A stretch of 64,000 bases of DNA from DASPKM01 sp036402175 (GCA_036402175.1 DASWTK010000052.1:42283-106282); one strand, 5' to 3'; counted from the stretch's first letter, positions 25,480 through 34,019 are shown. Numbers and translations are program-made. Notes: a model not told the origin generated them from the letters alone.

Positions 25480-27576
25480 GCTCATAAGATAGGCAAGGCC
25501 GGTCATATATAGCAATTGAATAAGGGGCCACTTCCAGCTGCGTGTTTCGCGTTTAACAATAGCAAGTGTGCTCATACATTGCATGGCAAATACGTAAAAG
25601 ATCATAAGGGAAAGACCAGTAGCCAGCGTATAAACTTTTGAGCCGTCGGGTCTTTTAGCCTGTTGCATTTTTTCGCGAAGCAGTAAACTTTCCTCGGATT
25701 CGTTTTCGCCTACGCTGTAAAGTGTTGCCATGGTGCCTACAAACACCTCACGGGCGGCGAAGGATGTAATCAGTGCGATGCCGATTTTCCAATCGTAACC
25801 CAGCGGCCTGATTGCCGGTTCAATTGACTTACCGAGTATACCCGCATAGGAATTTTCAAGCATGGCAGTCCGTTTCTGATGTTCAAGTGTTTCGCGTTCC
25901 GCTGGTTGCGCCTGTATGCGGGTATCGTACTGAGCGGCTACCTTTTCCATTCTGTTTCCCGGCCCGAACGAACTCAGCGCCCATAAGACAAGGCTGATAA
26001 GCATGATGATCTTCCCTGCATCTACAATAAAGATCTTTGCTTTCTGAACCATTGTGATAAGTATGTTGTTCCATCGCGGCGATCTGTAAACAGGCAATTC
26101 CAGAATGAAAATGCTTTTTTCTTTCAGCCTGATGAACCATTTGGCAACATACGAAACCACCAGTGCCATAACCAGCCCGAGTATGTAAAGGCCCATCATC
26201 ACCAAACCCTGCAGACTCAGAAATCCTATAAAATATGTTTGCGGTATTACCAGCGCTATGAGTATTGTATAAACCGGCAACCTTGCGCTGCAGCTCATAA
26301 GCGGTGTGATAAGTATGGTGAGCAGCCGCTCTTTTTTATTCTCAATATTCCTTGCACTCATGATTGCCGGCACTGCGCAGGCGAAGCCGCTGATCATGGG
26401 CATAACACTTTTTCCGTTAAGACCCACCTTACGCATAAGCTTATCCGTTAGGAAGCTGATGCGGGCCATATAACCCGTGTCTTCCAATAAAGTTATCAGT
26501 CCGAAAAGAATCATGATCTGCGGAACAAAAACAAAAATCCCGCTGAGGCCTGCGAGTATACCATTTACGAGCAGGTTACTGAACCAGCTTTCCGCCATGG
26601 AGCTGCTGACAAATCCGCCCAGTTTTGCGAAACTCCATTCAATCAGTTGCATGGGATACTCTGCCAGCCAGAAAATGCTTTGAAATAAAATGAAAAGCAC
26701 AACCAGCAGGATCACATATCCCCACCTGCGGTGAAGAAGAACATCATCGAGCTTGTCGGTGATCAGTTTCTTCTGCATGGGGTCGGGTTCCGCAACGGCA
26801 TGCTGCATTACCTGTTTAATGCGATGATAACGGCGAAGGATCTCTTCTGCCTGGACACGTGTATGATTAAATTGATTCTCCTGTTCAATTGTTTCGATCT
26901 TCACCTGTATATCGGTAGGCAGTATAAAACTTTCATGGTTGATCAGGTAATGGATCGCCCTGTAATCGCTCAGTTCGGGCAATAACTCCTGCATTCCGCT
27001 GACAGCTTTATTTGCCAGGGCTGAACTCTCGATAAAATTGCGGGAGGGAACTTTATATTGATGCAGCGCCGTAAGCTCAACGGCTTTCTTTAACTGAACA
27101 AGACCTTTGTTCTTTCGCGGATTGATTGAAATTACTGGCACGCCCAGCGATCTTTCCAGTTCTTCCAGGTCAACCCTGATTCCCTTTCTCTTTGCGATGT
27201 CAAGCATTGTAAGTCCGATAACAACGGGGATCTTAAGGTCTATGATCTGGGAGGCAAACAACAGGTTTCGCTGAAGATTACTGGCATCGGCCACCAGCAC
27301 CACCATATTTGGGCGGATTTTTTTGTCCTGCTGCATGAGTACCCGGTAAGCAACCCATTCATCTTCCCTGCGCGGATAGAGACTGTAAGTTCCGGGAAGG
27401 TCAATGATAACAGCAGAGAGGTCGGGCGAGATTTCACAATGGCCAACCTTTTTGTCAACGGTAACGCCTGGAAAATTGCCAACCTTCTGGTGCAGGCCCG
27501 TCAATGCGTTGAAAAGGGATGTTTTGCCGCTATTGGGGTTACCTACCAATGCTATATGTATCGGATTGATGCTCAC
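25453..27576 (-). CDS. feoB: Ferrous iron transporter FeoB
   Basis: About 707 residues; a G-protein-coupled inner-membrane Fe(II) transporter. The N-terminal GTPase has G1 GNPNSGKT, G3 DLPGTYSL and G4 TMLD. The membrane part has the gate motifs GFACAVPAIMSARN and PLMSCSARLPVY. A longer reading frame begins with TTG at 27591, but that codon lies inside a TAGCTTTG promoter box, so I place the start at the GTG at 27576 (protein begins SINPIHIALVGNP). FeoA is encoded 15 kb away. It is convergent with, and slightly overlaps, the M14 gene. Confidence 0.95.
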   Translation of the reverse strand: MSINPIHIALVGNPNSGKTSLFNALTGLHQKVGNFPGVTVDKKVGHCEISPDLSAVIIDLPGTYSLYPRREDEWVAYRVLMQQDKKIRPNMVVLVADASNLQRNLLFASQIIDLKIPVVIGLTMLDIAKRKGIRVDLEELERSLGVPVISINPRKNKGLVQLKKAVELTALHQYKVPSRNFIESSALANKAVSGMQELLPELSDYRAIHYLINHESFILPTDIQVKIETIEQENQFNHTRVQAEEILRRYHRIKQVMQHAVAEPDPMQKKLITDKLDDVLLHRRWGYVILLVVLFILFQSIFWLAEYPMQLIEWSFAKLGGFVSSSMAESWFSNLLVNGILAGLSGIFVFVPQIMILFGLITLLEDTGYMARISFLTDKLMRKVGLNGKSVMPMISGFACAVPAIMSARNIENKKERLLTILITPLMSCSARLPVYTILIALVIPQTYFIGFLSLQGLVMMGLYILGLVMALVVSYVAKWFIRLKEKSIFILELPVYRSPRWNNILITMVQKAKIFIVDAGKIIMLISLVLWALSSFGPGNRMEKVAAQYDTRIQAQPAERETLEHQKRTAMLENSYAGILGKSIEPAIRPLGYDWKIGIALITSFAAREVFVGTMATLYSVGENESEESLLLREKMQQAKRPDGSKVYTLATGLSLMIFYVFAMQCMSTLAIVKRETRSWKWPLIQLLYMTGLAYLMSLLVYQLFK

Positions 27577-27588
27577 TGATTCAACCCG

Positions 27589-27596
27589 CAAAGCTA
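27589..27596 (-). promoter_or_regulatory. -7 box (TAGCTTTG) of feoB
   Basis: TAGCTTTG on the minus strand lies 12 nt upstream of the GTG at 27576. No Fur-like palindrome or clear -33 box is visible nearby. Confidence 0.4.
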
Positions 27597-27640
27597 ACTG
27601 TATGAAACAGAATCCATTTACGATTTGAGGAACATGACGT

Positions 27641-28384
27641 TTACCATTTGTGAATGTTCAGCTTACCAGCTTCATAAAATGGCAAAACGTTGGCAACATC
27701 GGGAGTAAGGCAGTAGCGGATGTCCTTTTCCAGTCCAAATCCTGTAAGGCGATGGTAATGAGAAGCATTTTTTTCTTTCATGAAAGTATACAGGTCATCT
27801 TTCGCGCTCAGGTAAAGCGTTTCTGCCATATTGGATGAATCGCAGTTTATGGTAAAATGTTCTTTTACCCGGTTAATGACAGCGCCGGCAAAAAGGGTGT
27901 CTTCCATATTCAACCTGTCTTTCCAGGCTGCGCAGGCCAGGATGGTATATTGATTCTTTGATACCAGGTAATCTGCAACTGCTGAAAGGTTGGGAAAAGA
28001 TCCGGTAATGATCGTTTGCGCGCCTTTTTCTATCGCCATATGCAGCAAGCGGGTACCATTGGTGGTAGTAAGCACAAGGTTTTTCCCTTTTATGAATGAT
28101 TCGGGATATTCAAAGGGTGAATTGCCGTATTTAAGTCCTTCGGCAACTTTTCCATCGCGCTCTCCGGCCGTATAACACTCCATTTGTTTACCCAGTTCAA
28201 TGCACCTGCTGACACTATCAACAGGAATGATACTTTTAGCGCCATTGAACAAAGCGGTTGCAATAGTAGATGTTGCGCGGAGCACATCAATTATTACAAC
28301 TATCGCATTATTCAGATCGTATAAATGTAAAAGTGCGGGAGAAAGAGATGTATATAGATGGGGTTTAGTCTTATCGGGCTTCAT
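27641..28384 (-). CDS. comB: ComB-family 2-phosphosulfolactate phosphatase homologue
   Basis: A 247-residue protein of the ComB family, which hydrolyses 2-phosphosulfolactate to sulfolactate in coenzyme M synthesis. Family signatures are IIDVLRATSTIATAL, AGERDGKVAEGLKYGNSPFEY, LTTTNGTRLLHMA and a C-terminal DIRYCLTPD segment. Length is normal. Coenzyme M is not expected in Bacteroidota and no comA or comC is nearby, so the true substrate may be another phospho-sulfonate or phosphoester. It lies 3 nt downstream of the SRPBCC gene on the same strand, suggesting co-transcription. Confidence 0.88.
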   Translation of the reverse strand: MKPDKTKPHLYTSLSPALLHLYDLNNAIVVIIDVLRATSTIATALFNGAKSIIPVDSVSRCIELGKQMECYTAGERDGKVAEGLKYGNSPFEYPESFIKGKNLVLTTTNGTRLLHMAIEKGAQTIITGSFPNLSAVADYLVSKNQYTILACAAWKDRLNMEDTLFAGAVINRVKEHFTINCDSSNMAETLYLSAKDDLYTFMKEKNASHYHRLTGFGLEKDIRYCLTPDVANVLPFYEAGKLNIHKW

Positions 28385-28387
28385 TCA

Positions 28388-28864
28388 TTATTTGTTTAAT
28401 ACATGCCTCCACTTTTCGCTCTCCGCATATTCCCTGATCACCTGGTTGCGATGCTCTATTAGCCTGCGAAGATAATTGGTCAGATACAGTTTACTGAATA
28501 TACGTCCGATGCTTCCATACGGCGCTTCAAAATTCATGATATCGATCATGATCGTACCATTCTCAACCGGCTTAAAATGGTGCTGGTGCACCAGCGACTT
28601 AAAATCACCCTCCGACATTTCATCACTGAACGAAAATGGTTTTTCGAATGTGGTGATCCGTGATTTAAGGATCCTGATCTTTCCGAGGTGTTTTGCTTTC
28701 CAGGTGACCGAATCGTTGAGGTTTACCAGGCCGGTAGTGGTGCCGGCCACTGCTTCTGCTTTGGTATGCGACATTGATTTTTTATGAAGATCAATGCTTC
28801 TGCAAAGGTCAAACACACGCTCAACGGGTGCGGATACGAAGGTGGTTACATGAATGGTTGGCAT
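28388..28864 (-). CDS. SRPBCC (START/Bet v1-like) family protein
   Basis: A 158-residue cytoplasmic helix-grip protein. The start IHVTTFVSAPVERVFDLCRSID and the C-terminal long helix after APYGSIGRIFSKLYL are typical of the polyketide-cyclase/dehydrase-like SRPBCC group. These bind a hydrophobic ligand in a central cavity; no catalytic residues can be named. It is encoded immediately upstream of comB and probably in the same transcript. Confidence 0.85.
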   Translation of the reverse strand: MPTIHVTTFVSAPVERVFDLCRSIDLHKKSMSHTKAEAVAGTTTGLVNLNDSVTWKAKHLGKIRILKSRITTFEKPFSFSDEMSEGDFKSLVHQHHFKPVENGTIMIDIMNFEAPYGSIGRIFSKLYLTNYLRRLIEHRNQVIREYAESEKWRHVLNK

Positions 28865-28915
28865 TTTTCAAGGGGATTGGTGCTTTTTCCCAGAAAAAAT
28901 TGAGCCAAAATCAGA

Positions 28916-30001
28916 TCACTGGAATGGGACTTTCACAACTCTGGCCTGCAAAAGCTTATCTCTGACCTTGATGTATATTTTGGTATCAATAGCGGTTGAA
29001 AAATTAGTTACATAACCCAGTCCGATGGCTTTACCCAATGAAGGCGACTGCGTTCCGGATGTAACAATTCCTATGGGCGTTCCGCTATAATCCTTGATCT
29101 CATAACCGTGCCTGGGAATACCTTTGTCGATCATTTCAAATCCTACCAGTTTCCTGGTTACACCCTGTTCTTTTTGTTTCTGAATGATGTCTCTTGCGGT
29201 AAAATCCTTTGTGAATTTGGTGATCCATCCAAGGCCTGCTTCCAGCGGGCTGGTAGTATCGTCGATGTCATTTCCATAAAGGCAATAACCCATTTCCAAT
29301 CTTAATGTATCGCGGGCGCCCAGTCCAACCGGTTTTAATCCCTGCGGGCCGCCAACCTCAAATATTTTATTCCAGATAGTTTCGGCTGCGTCATCCTTAT
29401 CTTCGAAATAGATCTCCACTCCTCCTGCACCGGTATAACCTGTTGCGCTTACCAGTACATTTTCAACACCTGCAAATCTTCCTTTTGTGAAAGTGTAATA
29501 TTTAAGATTGAGAATGTCCATTTCAGTAAGCGGCTGAAGGATCTTGGTGGCATTGGGTCCCTGAACTGCAAGAAGACATGTCTTTTCGGAAATGTTATGC
29601 ATTTCCGCATTTTTAGTATTGCGGCGCTTGATCCAGTCCCAGTCTTTTTCAATATTGGAAGCGTTCACCACAATCATGTAAACATTATTCTCTTCAATAC
29701 AGTAAATGAGCAGGTCATCAACAATCCCGCCTTCTGTATTTGGCATACAGGTATACTGGGCTTTGCCGGCAGTTAATTTGGAAGCATCGTTTGTTGTAAC
29801 CCGCTGGATAAGGTCAAGCGCATCCGGGCCTTTCAGAATAAATTCACCCATATGACTTACATCAAATATCCCCGCGTTATTGCGCACCGCCTGGTGCTCA
29901 TCGTTGATACCTGAATAGGAAATAGGCATGTTATATCCTGCGAACTCTGCCATCTTTGCTCCCAGTGCAATGTGCTTGCTTGTGAAAGGAGTATTTTTCA
30001 T
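28916..30001 (-). CDS. gcvT: Glycine cleavage system T protein (aminomethyltransferase)
   Basis: 361 residues from the ATG at 30001; upstream in-frame codons belong to the neighbouring gene and a promoter box sits 7 nt before this ATG. GcvT moves the methylene group of the aminomethyl-lipoyl H-protein to tetrahydrofolate. It has FDVSHMGEF, the folate-site region ATGYTGAGGVEIY, GLGARDTLRLEMGYCLYGND and the C-terminal IGIVTSGTQSPSLGKAIGLGYV. Length is normal. gcvH and gcvP are not in the window. Confidence 0.97.
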   Translation of the reverse strand: MKNTPFTSKHIALGAKMAEFAGYNMPISYSGINDEHQAVRNNAGIFDVSHMGEFILKGPDALDLIQRVTTNDASKLTAGKAQYTCMPNTEGGIVDDLLIYCIEENNVYMIVVNASNIEKDWDWIKRRNTKNAEMHNISEKTCLLAVQGPNATKILQPLTEMDILNLKYYTFTKGRFAGVENVLVSATGYTGAGGVEIYFEDKDDAAETIWNKIFEVGGPQGLKPVGLGARDTLRLEMGYCLYGNDIDDTTSPLEAGLGWITKFTKDFTARDIIQKQKEQGVTRKLVGFEMIDKGIPRHGYEIKDYSGTPIGIVTSGTQSPSLGKAIGLGYVTNFSTAIDTKIYIKVRDKLLQARVVKVPFQ

Positions 30002-30008
30002 AATGGCG

Positions 30009-30016
30009 CAAAGATA
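30009..30016 (-). promoter_or_regulatory. -7 box (TATCTTTG) of gcvT, near-leaderless
   Basis: TATCTTTG on the minus strand ends 7 nt before the gcvT ATG; the -33 region is weak. It overlaps the space just after the TraB-like gene. Confidence 0.45.
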
Positions 30017-30027
30017 ACGTACCATCA

Positions 30028-30864
30028 TCAGAAAACTGCCGGCTGAATACAGGCTGCATGACTTGATCCGCAGATCACAAAAACCCTTTCTCCTTTCGAT
30101 AACAATTCGCGGATTGCACAAACCAGTTGTTTATTGCGGAGATCATTAATGGCAGCAAGATAATTTGACAGATACCCCGGCATTTCGTACTCGTCTGAAA
30201 CGTTCCTCCAGTCTGGTCCTTCCGGAAAATGCTTTTTCCATGCCTTGTCAACATCTGCAGCGGAGCGGAACTGTTCGTGAAGACCAACATATTTCGCGCG
30301 GCCGAGATATTCTTCAATGTATTTATCCGGTGAGGCGGGCTTGCCAAATCTCAGCGAACTGAAATAGGGAGAAAGTATCTGCGCCAGCGCAATCTGTTCT
30401 GCACTAAATGTGGCGGATAGTTTTTTCGCAAGTTCCTCTTTGGAAAGATCCCAGTTGTAAAGAGGTACACCTGTTTTATTCGCGAGCGCTTTTACCTTTC
30501 CGCCTTCTCCAAGTGTTTTTACGGGATCCATGAAACCGGGAAGTAAAAAGTCGAGTCGTCCTTCCACCAATGCGATGGTAGGATTCAGTTTTTTCCATTT
30601 GAAATCTATTTCGGCGATCTGCGGATCCTTCGGATCACGTGTATGCGTTGCTCCGAAAACCACAAGATTATTTTTTTCCAGTATCAACGGACGCGGGTGG
30701 TCTGAGATAGCATCATATTTACTGAAAGGGACAATGGCAGGATTGCTGCATTCGGCCACAGGAAAATATGAAGGTGATTTCCATGCCACCAGATAAATTA
30801 CCCCCAGCAGCAGGACGATTACTCCCAAAAACCATGCGGTTATTTTAAAGATCTTTTTGAGCAT
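30028..30864 (-). CDS. TraB/TIKI-like membrane-anchored protein
   Basis: A 278-residue protein with one N-terminal membrane helix (residues ~8-27) and an exported domain. VVFGATHTRDPKDPQ, PTIALVEGRLDF and the terminal VFVICGSSHA resemble the paired GxxH motifs and conserved Glu of the TraB/PrgY/TIKI/GumN family, whose characterised members are metal-dependent proteases or peptide-pheromone inhibitors. Assignment rests on these short motifs, so it is moderate. It lies 26 nt upstream of gcvT, which has its own promoter box. Confidence 0.6.
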   Translation of the reverse strand: MLKKIFKITAWFLGVIVLLLGVIYLVAWKSPSYFPVAECSNPAIVPFSKYDAISDHPRPLILEKNNLVVFGATHTRDPKDPQIAEIDFKWKKLNPTIALVEGRLDFLLPGFMDPVKTLGEGGKVKALANKTGVPLYNWDLSKEELAKKLSATFSAEQIALAQILSPYFSSLRFGKPASPDKYIEEYLGRAKYVGLHEQFRSAADVDKAWKKHFPEGPDWRNVSDEYEMPGYLSNYLAAINDLRNKQLVCAIRELLSKGERVFVICGSSHAACIQPAVF

Positions 30865-30946
30865 AACGAAGGGTGTTTTAAAAATTGCAGTATGATAATA
30901 GTTGGTATTTCCCGGTGCGGATTAAAATTGTTCTTAAGGGTAAGGA

Positions 30947-30981
30947 TAAAAAAAGAGCCCTCATGTTTCCGGAGGGCTCTT
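30947..30981 (-). terminator. Terminator of the PadR-PspC operon
   Basis: A 10-bp stem AAGAGCCCTC / GAGGGCTCTT (30953-30962 with 30972-30981) is followed on the minus strand by a run of seven T. Confidence 0.85.
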
Positions 30982-31038
30982 GTCCAACTTCAACCCCGCC
31001 TGGATTCCCATTTAATCAGGATTAGGCGGCGGGATTGG

Positions 31039-33279
31039 TTATCGGGCAGATCGGCTTAACATGTATATGGGTGAAACCATTTCCATTGAAGTGTCATTGG
31101 CAGGCGCCTTGCGCTCTTCTTCAGATTTTGAAATATCTTCCTGTGGTTTAGTTGTATCTTTTTTGTCAGGCTGACGTTGCTCAATTCTTTCCTGGTAACG
31201 GTATTCGCGGCGTTCCGAATCAACATTTCCTTCCACTTTCACCCTGATACCATTGGCTTCTATGTTCGCCTTGAAGTTCCTGTCTCGGGTAGTATCAACT
31301 TTTACGTCTGGATCATTTGTTCTTTCAAGACCGCTTTGCGTCATTACGTATTCAACATTACTTCTCCAGCCGTATGAGTTATCCCAGTTATCATCCCATT
31401 CCACATTCCATCCACGTCTGCGGTTAAAGTTTACTGTGAACCACTCGTAAGAATCGATGCTGCGATCCATCTCGATCTTTTTTCCTACAGGTACTTCAAT
31501 TACAATCAGCACCCGCTGGTTTCTGAATTTTTCATTTCTGCTGATCGCAAATCCTTTAGGAAGCACCAGTGTGCTATCGCGCTGGGAAGGATTGAACGAG
31601 ATTTTTTCTGCCAACTGTCTTGCTATCGCTGGGTTTTTACCGCGGCTGAAGCTGATCTTGTGTACGTGGTAAAGCGAATCTTTGCTTTTTACAATATTCA
31701 CGCGAACCGTATTCAGCATCAGTGTATCCTGATTGATACCGTAGATCGGCCATTCTTCGTCCCATTCAATTCCGAACCAATCACCGCCATAATAACGCAC
31801 GTTGCTTTCTTCCACATCAACAAACAACTTTCCTGTTGGCGGTTGCGTGATGGAGAGCTCTTCCTGCTTTTCGGATCCTGTTTTGAAATTGCGTGTGAAC
31901 ATGCCCGCCAGTATTATAAAACTTATCAAACCAATGGTCCACAGGCTGCCGAACATATATCCGAGGTAATTGTTTTTGCTGCGCACGCCTACTATGCGGC
32001 GGATAAGCCATATGATCAACGCTATAATAGGAACTCCGAGAAATAATATCAACGATGACCAGGCCAGCGTATTCTGCCAGAATCCTTCCAGTACAAAATC
32101 TTTAAAAGGGAAGGCTACAAATCCGCCAAAGAGTAATCCCATGAGCACTCCAAAGAGCGAAAGCGCAATAATACCTGCAATGAAAAGGAAGAAGGCTTTG
32201 AAAAGTATGCCGATCACCTGTGCAATATTGCTTCCGGCAGATCGCGCAATCGGAGCCGCTTCAGAACCAAAAGCTCTTGCCTGTGTTCCTGCAGCCTGTC
32301 CGTATGTTTTAGCCTGCTGTCCGAATTTCTGCGCAGTCTCTTTTACTTCCGCGCCCCAGTTCTGCGCTTTTGACTTAAAGCTTTCAAGGTCTTCCTTTAC
32401 AGTATCGCGAATTGAATTAAGGTCTACTTTTTCACCGCGCATCTCAAGCTTTTCTGTTGCGGTAACTGCAACAGGAACTGCGATCCATAATATTATATAT
32501 GTAACGAAGAGTGTAAAGCTGAGTGAGCCGGTAACCATTTTAGGTCCCCACCATATATCCCAGTCGCCCCACCAGTAATTAAATGGCCCGGATATCAAAC
32601 CTATGATCAGGGGAAGTGCGAATATCAACCGTGGAATCCATGTGCTGATATTAAAATATGCAGCAAGACCACCACAAACTCCGCCGATTACCTTGTCGTC
32701 TGCACTGCGGTACAGTCTTTTTGTAATATTTGACTGGGCCGATTGTGAAGGAACAATTATCCAGAGGATAATATATACCCAGAACAATGCGCCGATGAAC
32801 ACTACAAACAGGATCCGCATTACTACAGGATCGATGCCCATATAATTTGCAAGTCCGCTACAAACGCCACCCAGTATCTTATCGTCTGCATTACGGTACA
32901 GGCGTCCGCGACCGCGGGCATAAGAGTAGTTTGGTTCATATGGTGGTTGCGGAGTTGCTCCACTAAAAGTGCTGCTGCTGGCAGTTGATGCGCCAGGTCC
33001 GGTGCCTTCTGCATCAGCCTGTTCAAAATCAGCGGGTCTTCCCATGCCTGCGATAACTGCATTCACATCGTCGTCGGTAATACAGGTAGCTCCTTTTTTG
33101 AGGCGCTCTGAAAATAATTCGGCAATGCGGCCTTCGATATCATTGATGATCTCGTCACGCCCTTCCTCATTTGCGAAGTATTTCCGAAGACTGTCGACGT
33201 ATTGCTGCAATATATCATAAGCAGTCTCCTCGATCGGGATAACCCGGCCCTGGAAATTTATGTTTATGACTTTTTTCAT
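31039..33279 (-). CDS. PspC-domain envelope-stress protein with two PspC repeats
   Basis: A 746-residue membrane protein. Residues 1-85 form a cytoplasmic helical domain resembling the HAAS domain paired with PadR regulators. Two PspC repeats follow (DDKILGGVCSGLANYMGI and DDKVIGGVCGGLAAYFNI, each with its membrane helices), then a helical linker with AKTYGQAAGTQARAFG, more membrane helices (~360-470) and a beta-rich exported tail with a charged, proline-containing C-terminus. Such proteins sense or buffer envelope stress. It is encoded 27 nt after padR and is very likely co-regulated by it. Confidence 0.9.
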   Translation of the reverse strand: MKKVININFQGRVIPIEETAYDILQQYVDSLRKYFANEEGRDEIINDIEGRIAELFSERLKKGATCITDDDVNAVIAGMGRPADFEQADAEGTGPGASTASSSTFSGATPQPPYEPNYSYARGRGRLYRNADDKILGGVCSGLANYMGIDPVVMRILFVVFIGALFWVYIILWIIVPSQSAQSNITKRLYRSADDKVIGGVCGGLAAYFNISTWIPRLIFALPLIIGLISGPFNYWWGDWDIWWGPKMVTGSLSFTLFVTYIILWIAVPVAVTATEKLEMRGEKVDLNSIRDTVKEDLESFKSKAQNWGAEVKETAQKFGQQAKTYGQAAGTQARAFGSEAAPIARSAGSNIAQVIGILFKAFFLFIAGIIALSLFGVLMGLLFGGFVAFPFKDFVLEGFWQNTLAWSSLILFLGVPIIALIIWLIRRIVGVRSKNNYLGYMFGSLWTIGLISFIILAGMFTRNFKTGSEKQEELSITQPPTGKLFVDVEESNVRYYGGDWFGIEWDEEWPIYGINQDTLMLNTVRVNIVKSKDSLYHVHKISFSRGKNPAIARQLAEKISFNPSQRDSTLVLPKGFAISRNEKFRNQRVLIVIEVPVGKKIEMDRSIDSYEWFTVNFNRRRGWNVEWDDNWDNSYGWRSNVEYVMTQSGLERTNDPDVKVDTTRDRNFKANIEANGIRVKVEGNVDSERREYRYQERIEQRQPDKKDTTKPQEDISKSEEERKAPANDTSMEMVSPIYMLSRSAR

Positions 33280-33306
33280 GATGACTTATGTTGTTGGTGG
33301 TTGAAG

Positions 33307-33678
33307 TTATATGTTGGATGTACTGTCTGATGGTATATTGGCCAGTTGTTCGTTCTTCGTTGCCAGGGTATTCACTGCATTTGCCAGCTCGTTCCAGGTG
33401 GCTTCTAATTCACGGTAAAACTGCAGCCCTTTATCTGTCAGCGAGAAATATTTCCTGGGAGGACCTGAATTGCTTTCCACCCAACGGTAAGTAAGCATAT
33501 CAGCATTCTTTAATCGTGTAAGCAAGGGGTATAGGGTTCCCTCCAGTATCTGCAGGTTGGCCGCCCTCATTTCCTCCACGATGTCACTCGGGTAAGCCTC
33601 ACCTCGGCGGATAATGGAGAGAATGCAAAACTCCAGTATCCCCTTCCGCATCTGGCTTTGTGTATTTTCAATATTCAT
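33307..33678 (-). CDS. PadR-family transcriptional regulator
   Basis: 123 residues from the ATG at 33678. The winged-helix PadR signature is complete: MRKGILEFCILSIIRRGEAYPSDIVEEM, LQILEGTLYPLLTRLKNADML and RKYFSLTDKGLQF, followed by a short C-terminal dimerisation helix. It is the first gene of a two-gene operon with the PspC protein. A palindrome overlapping its promoter implies autoregulation. The inducing signal is unknown, probably membrane stress sensed through the HAAS-like domain of its partner. Confidence 0.94.
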   Translation of the reverse strand: MNIENTQSQMRKGILEFCILSIIRRGEAYPSDIVEEMRAANLQILEGTLYPLLTRLKNADMLTYRWVESNSGPPRKYFSLTDKGLQFYRELEATWNELANAVNTLATKNEQLANIPSDSTSNI

Positions 33679-33683
33679 AGTTG

Positions 33684-33770
33684 CTAGAATTTTCCCTGCC
33701 TGCAACCCTCCGCTATATGCGGAGAGGTTGAGGTCAGGCTTTGTTGTATATGTTGATTAAGGATAGCCAT
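33684..33770 (-). CDS. Possible 28-residue leader peptide upstream of padR
   Basis: An ATG at 33770 opens a 28-codon frame (begins MAILNQHIQQ) ending at 33684, 5 nt before the padR ATG, inside the ~110-nt padR leader. It spans a perfect hairpin CTCCGC-TATAT-GCGGAG (33708-33724). It could be a regulatory leader ORF or chance; nothing but position supports translation. Confidence 0.25.
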   Translation of the reverse strand: MAILNQHIQQSLTSTSPHIAEGCRQGKF

Positions 33771-33787
33771 TTTTGAAATTGATAAAA

Positions 33788-33828
33788 CAAAGATAAGGGA
33801 GTTTTTAGTACTATGCAACACAAAGTAC
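33788..33828 (-). promoter_or_regulatory. padR promoter and operator
   Basis: On the minus strand TTG (33818-33816), 20 nt, TATCTTTG (33795-33788). The 21-bp palindrome GTACTTTG-N5-CATAGTAC (33828-33808, one mismatch) covers the -33 region. This half-site resembles the TACTTTG/CAAAGTA elements expected for PadR binding. Confidence 0.65.
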
Positions 33829-33972
33829 CTAAGTAATAAAGGTAATTTAGATAGAAAGATAATTGGCAAAGCCAGAAAACTATGATTATCAGCAGGATAT
33901 GAGGTGAAATATTTTTTAAAATATTTTTTGCTGATTGGATAAATGGCAATTAAAAAAATATGAACGGCATAA

Positions 33973-33999
33973 AAAAACGGCCTTTGAGGGGCCGTTTTT
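33973..33999. terminator. Terminator after the 2OG oxygenase gene
   Basis: A 10-bp stem AAAAACGGCC / GGCCGTTTTT with a 7-nt loop lies 21 bases past the minus-strand stop. T runs occur on both strands, so it can act in both directions. The rest of 33829-34019 is A/T-rich and I see no gene in it. Confidence 0.8.
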
Positions 34000-34019
34000 A
34001 ATACTTTATGTTCGTTTCC

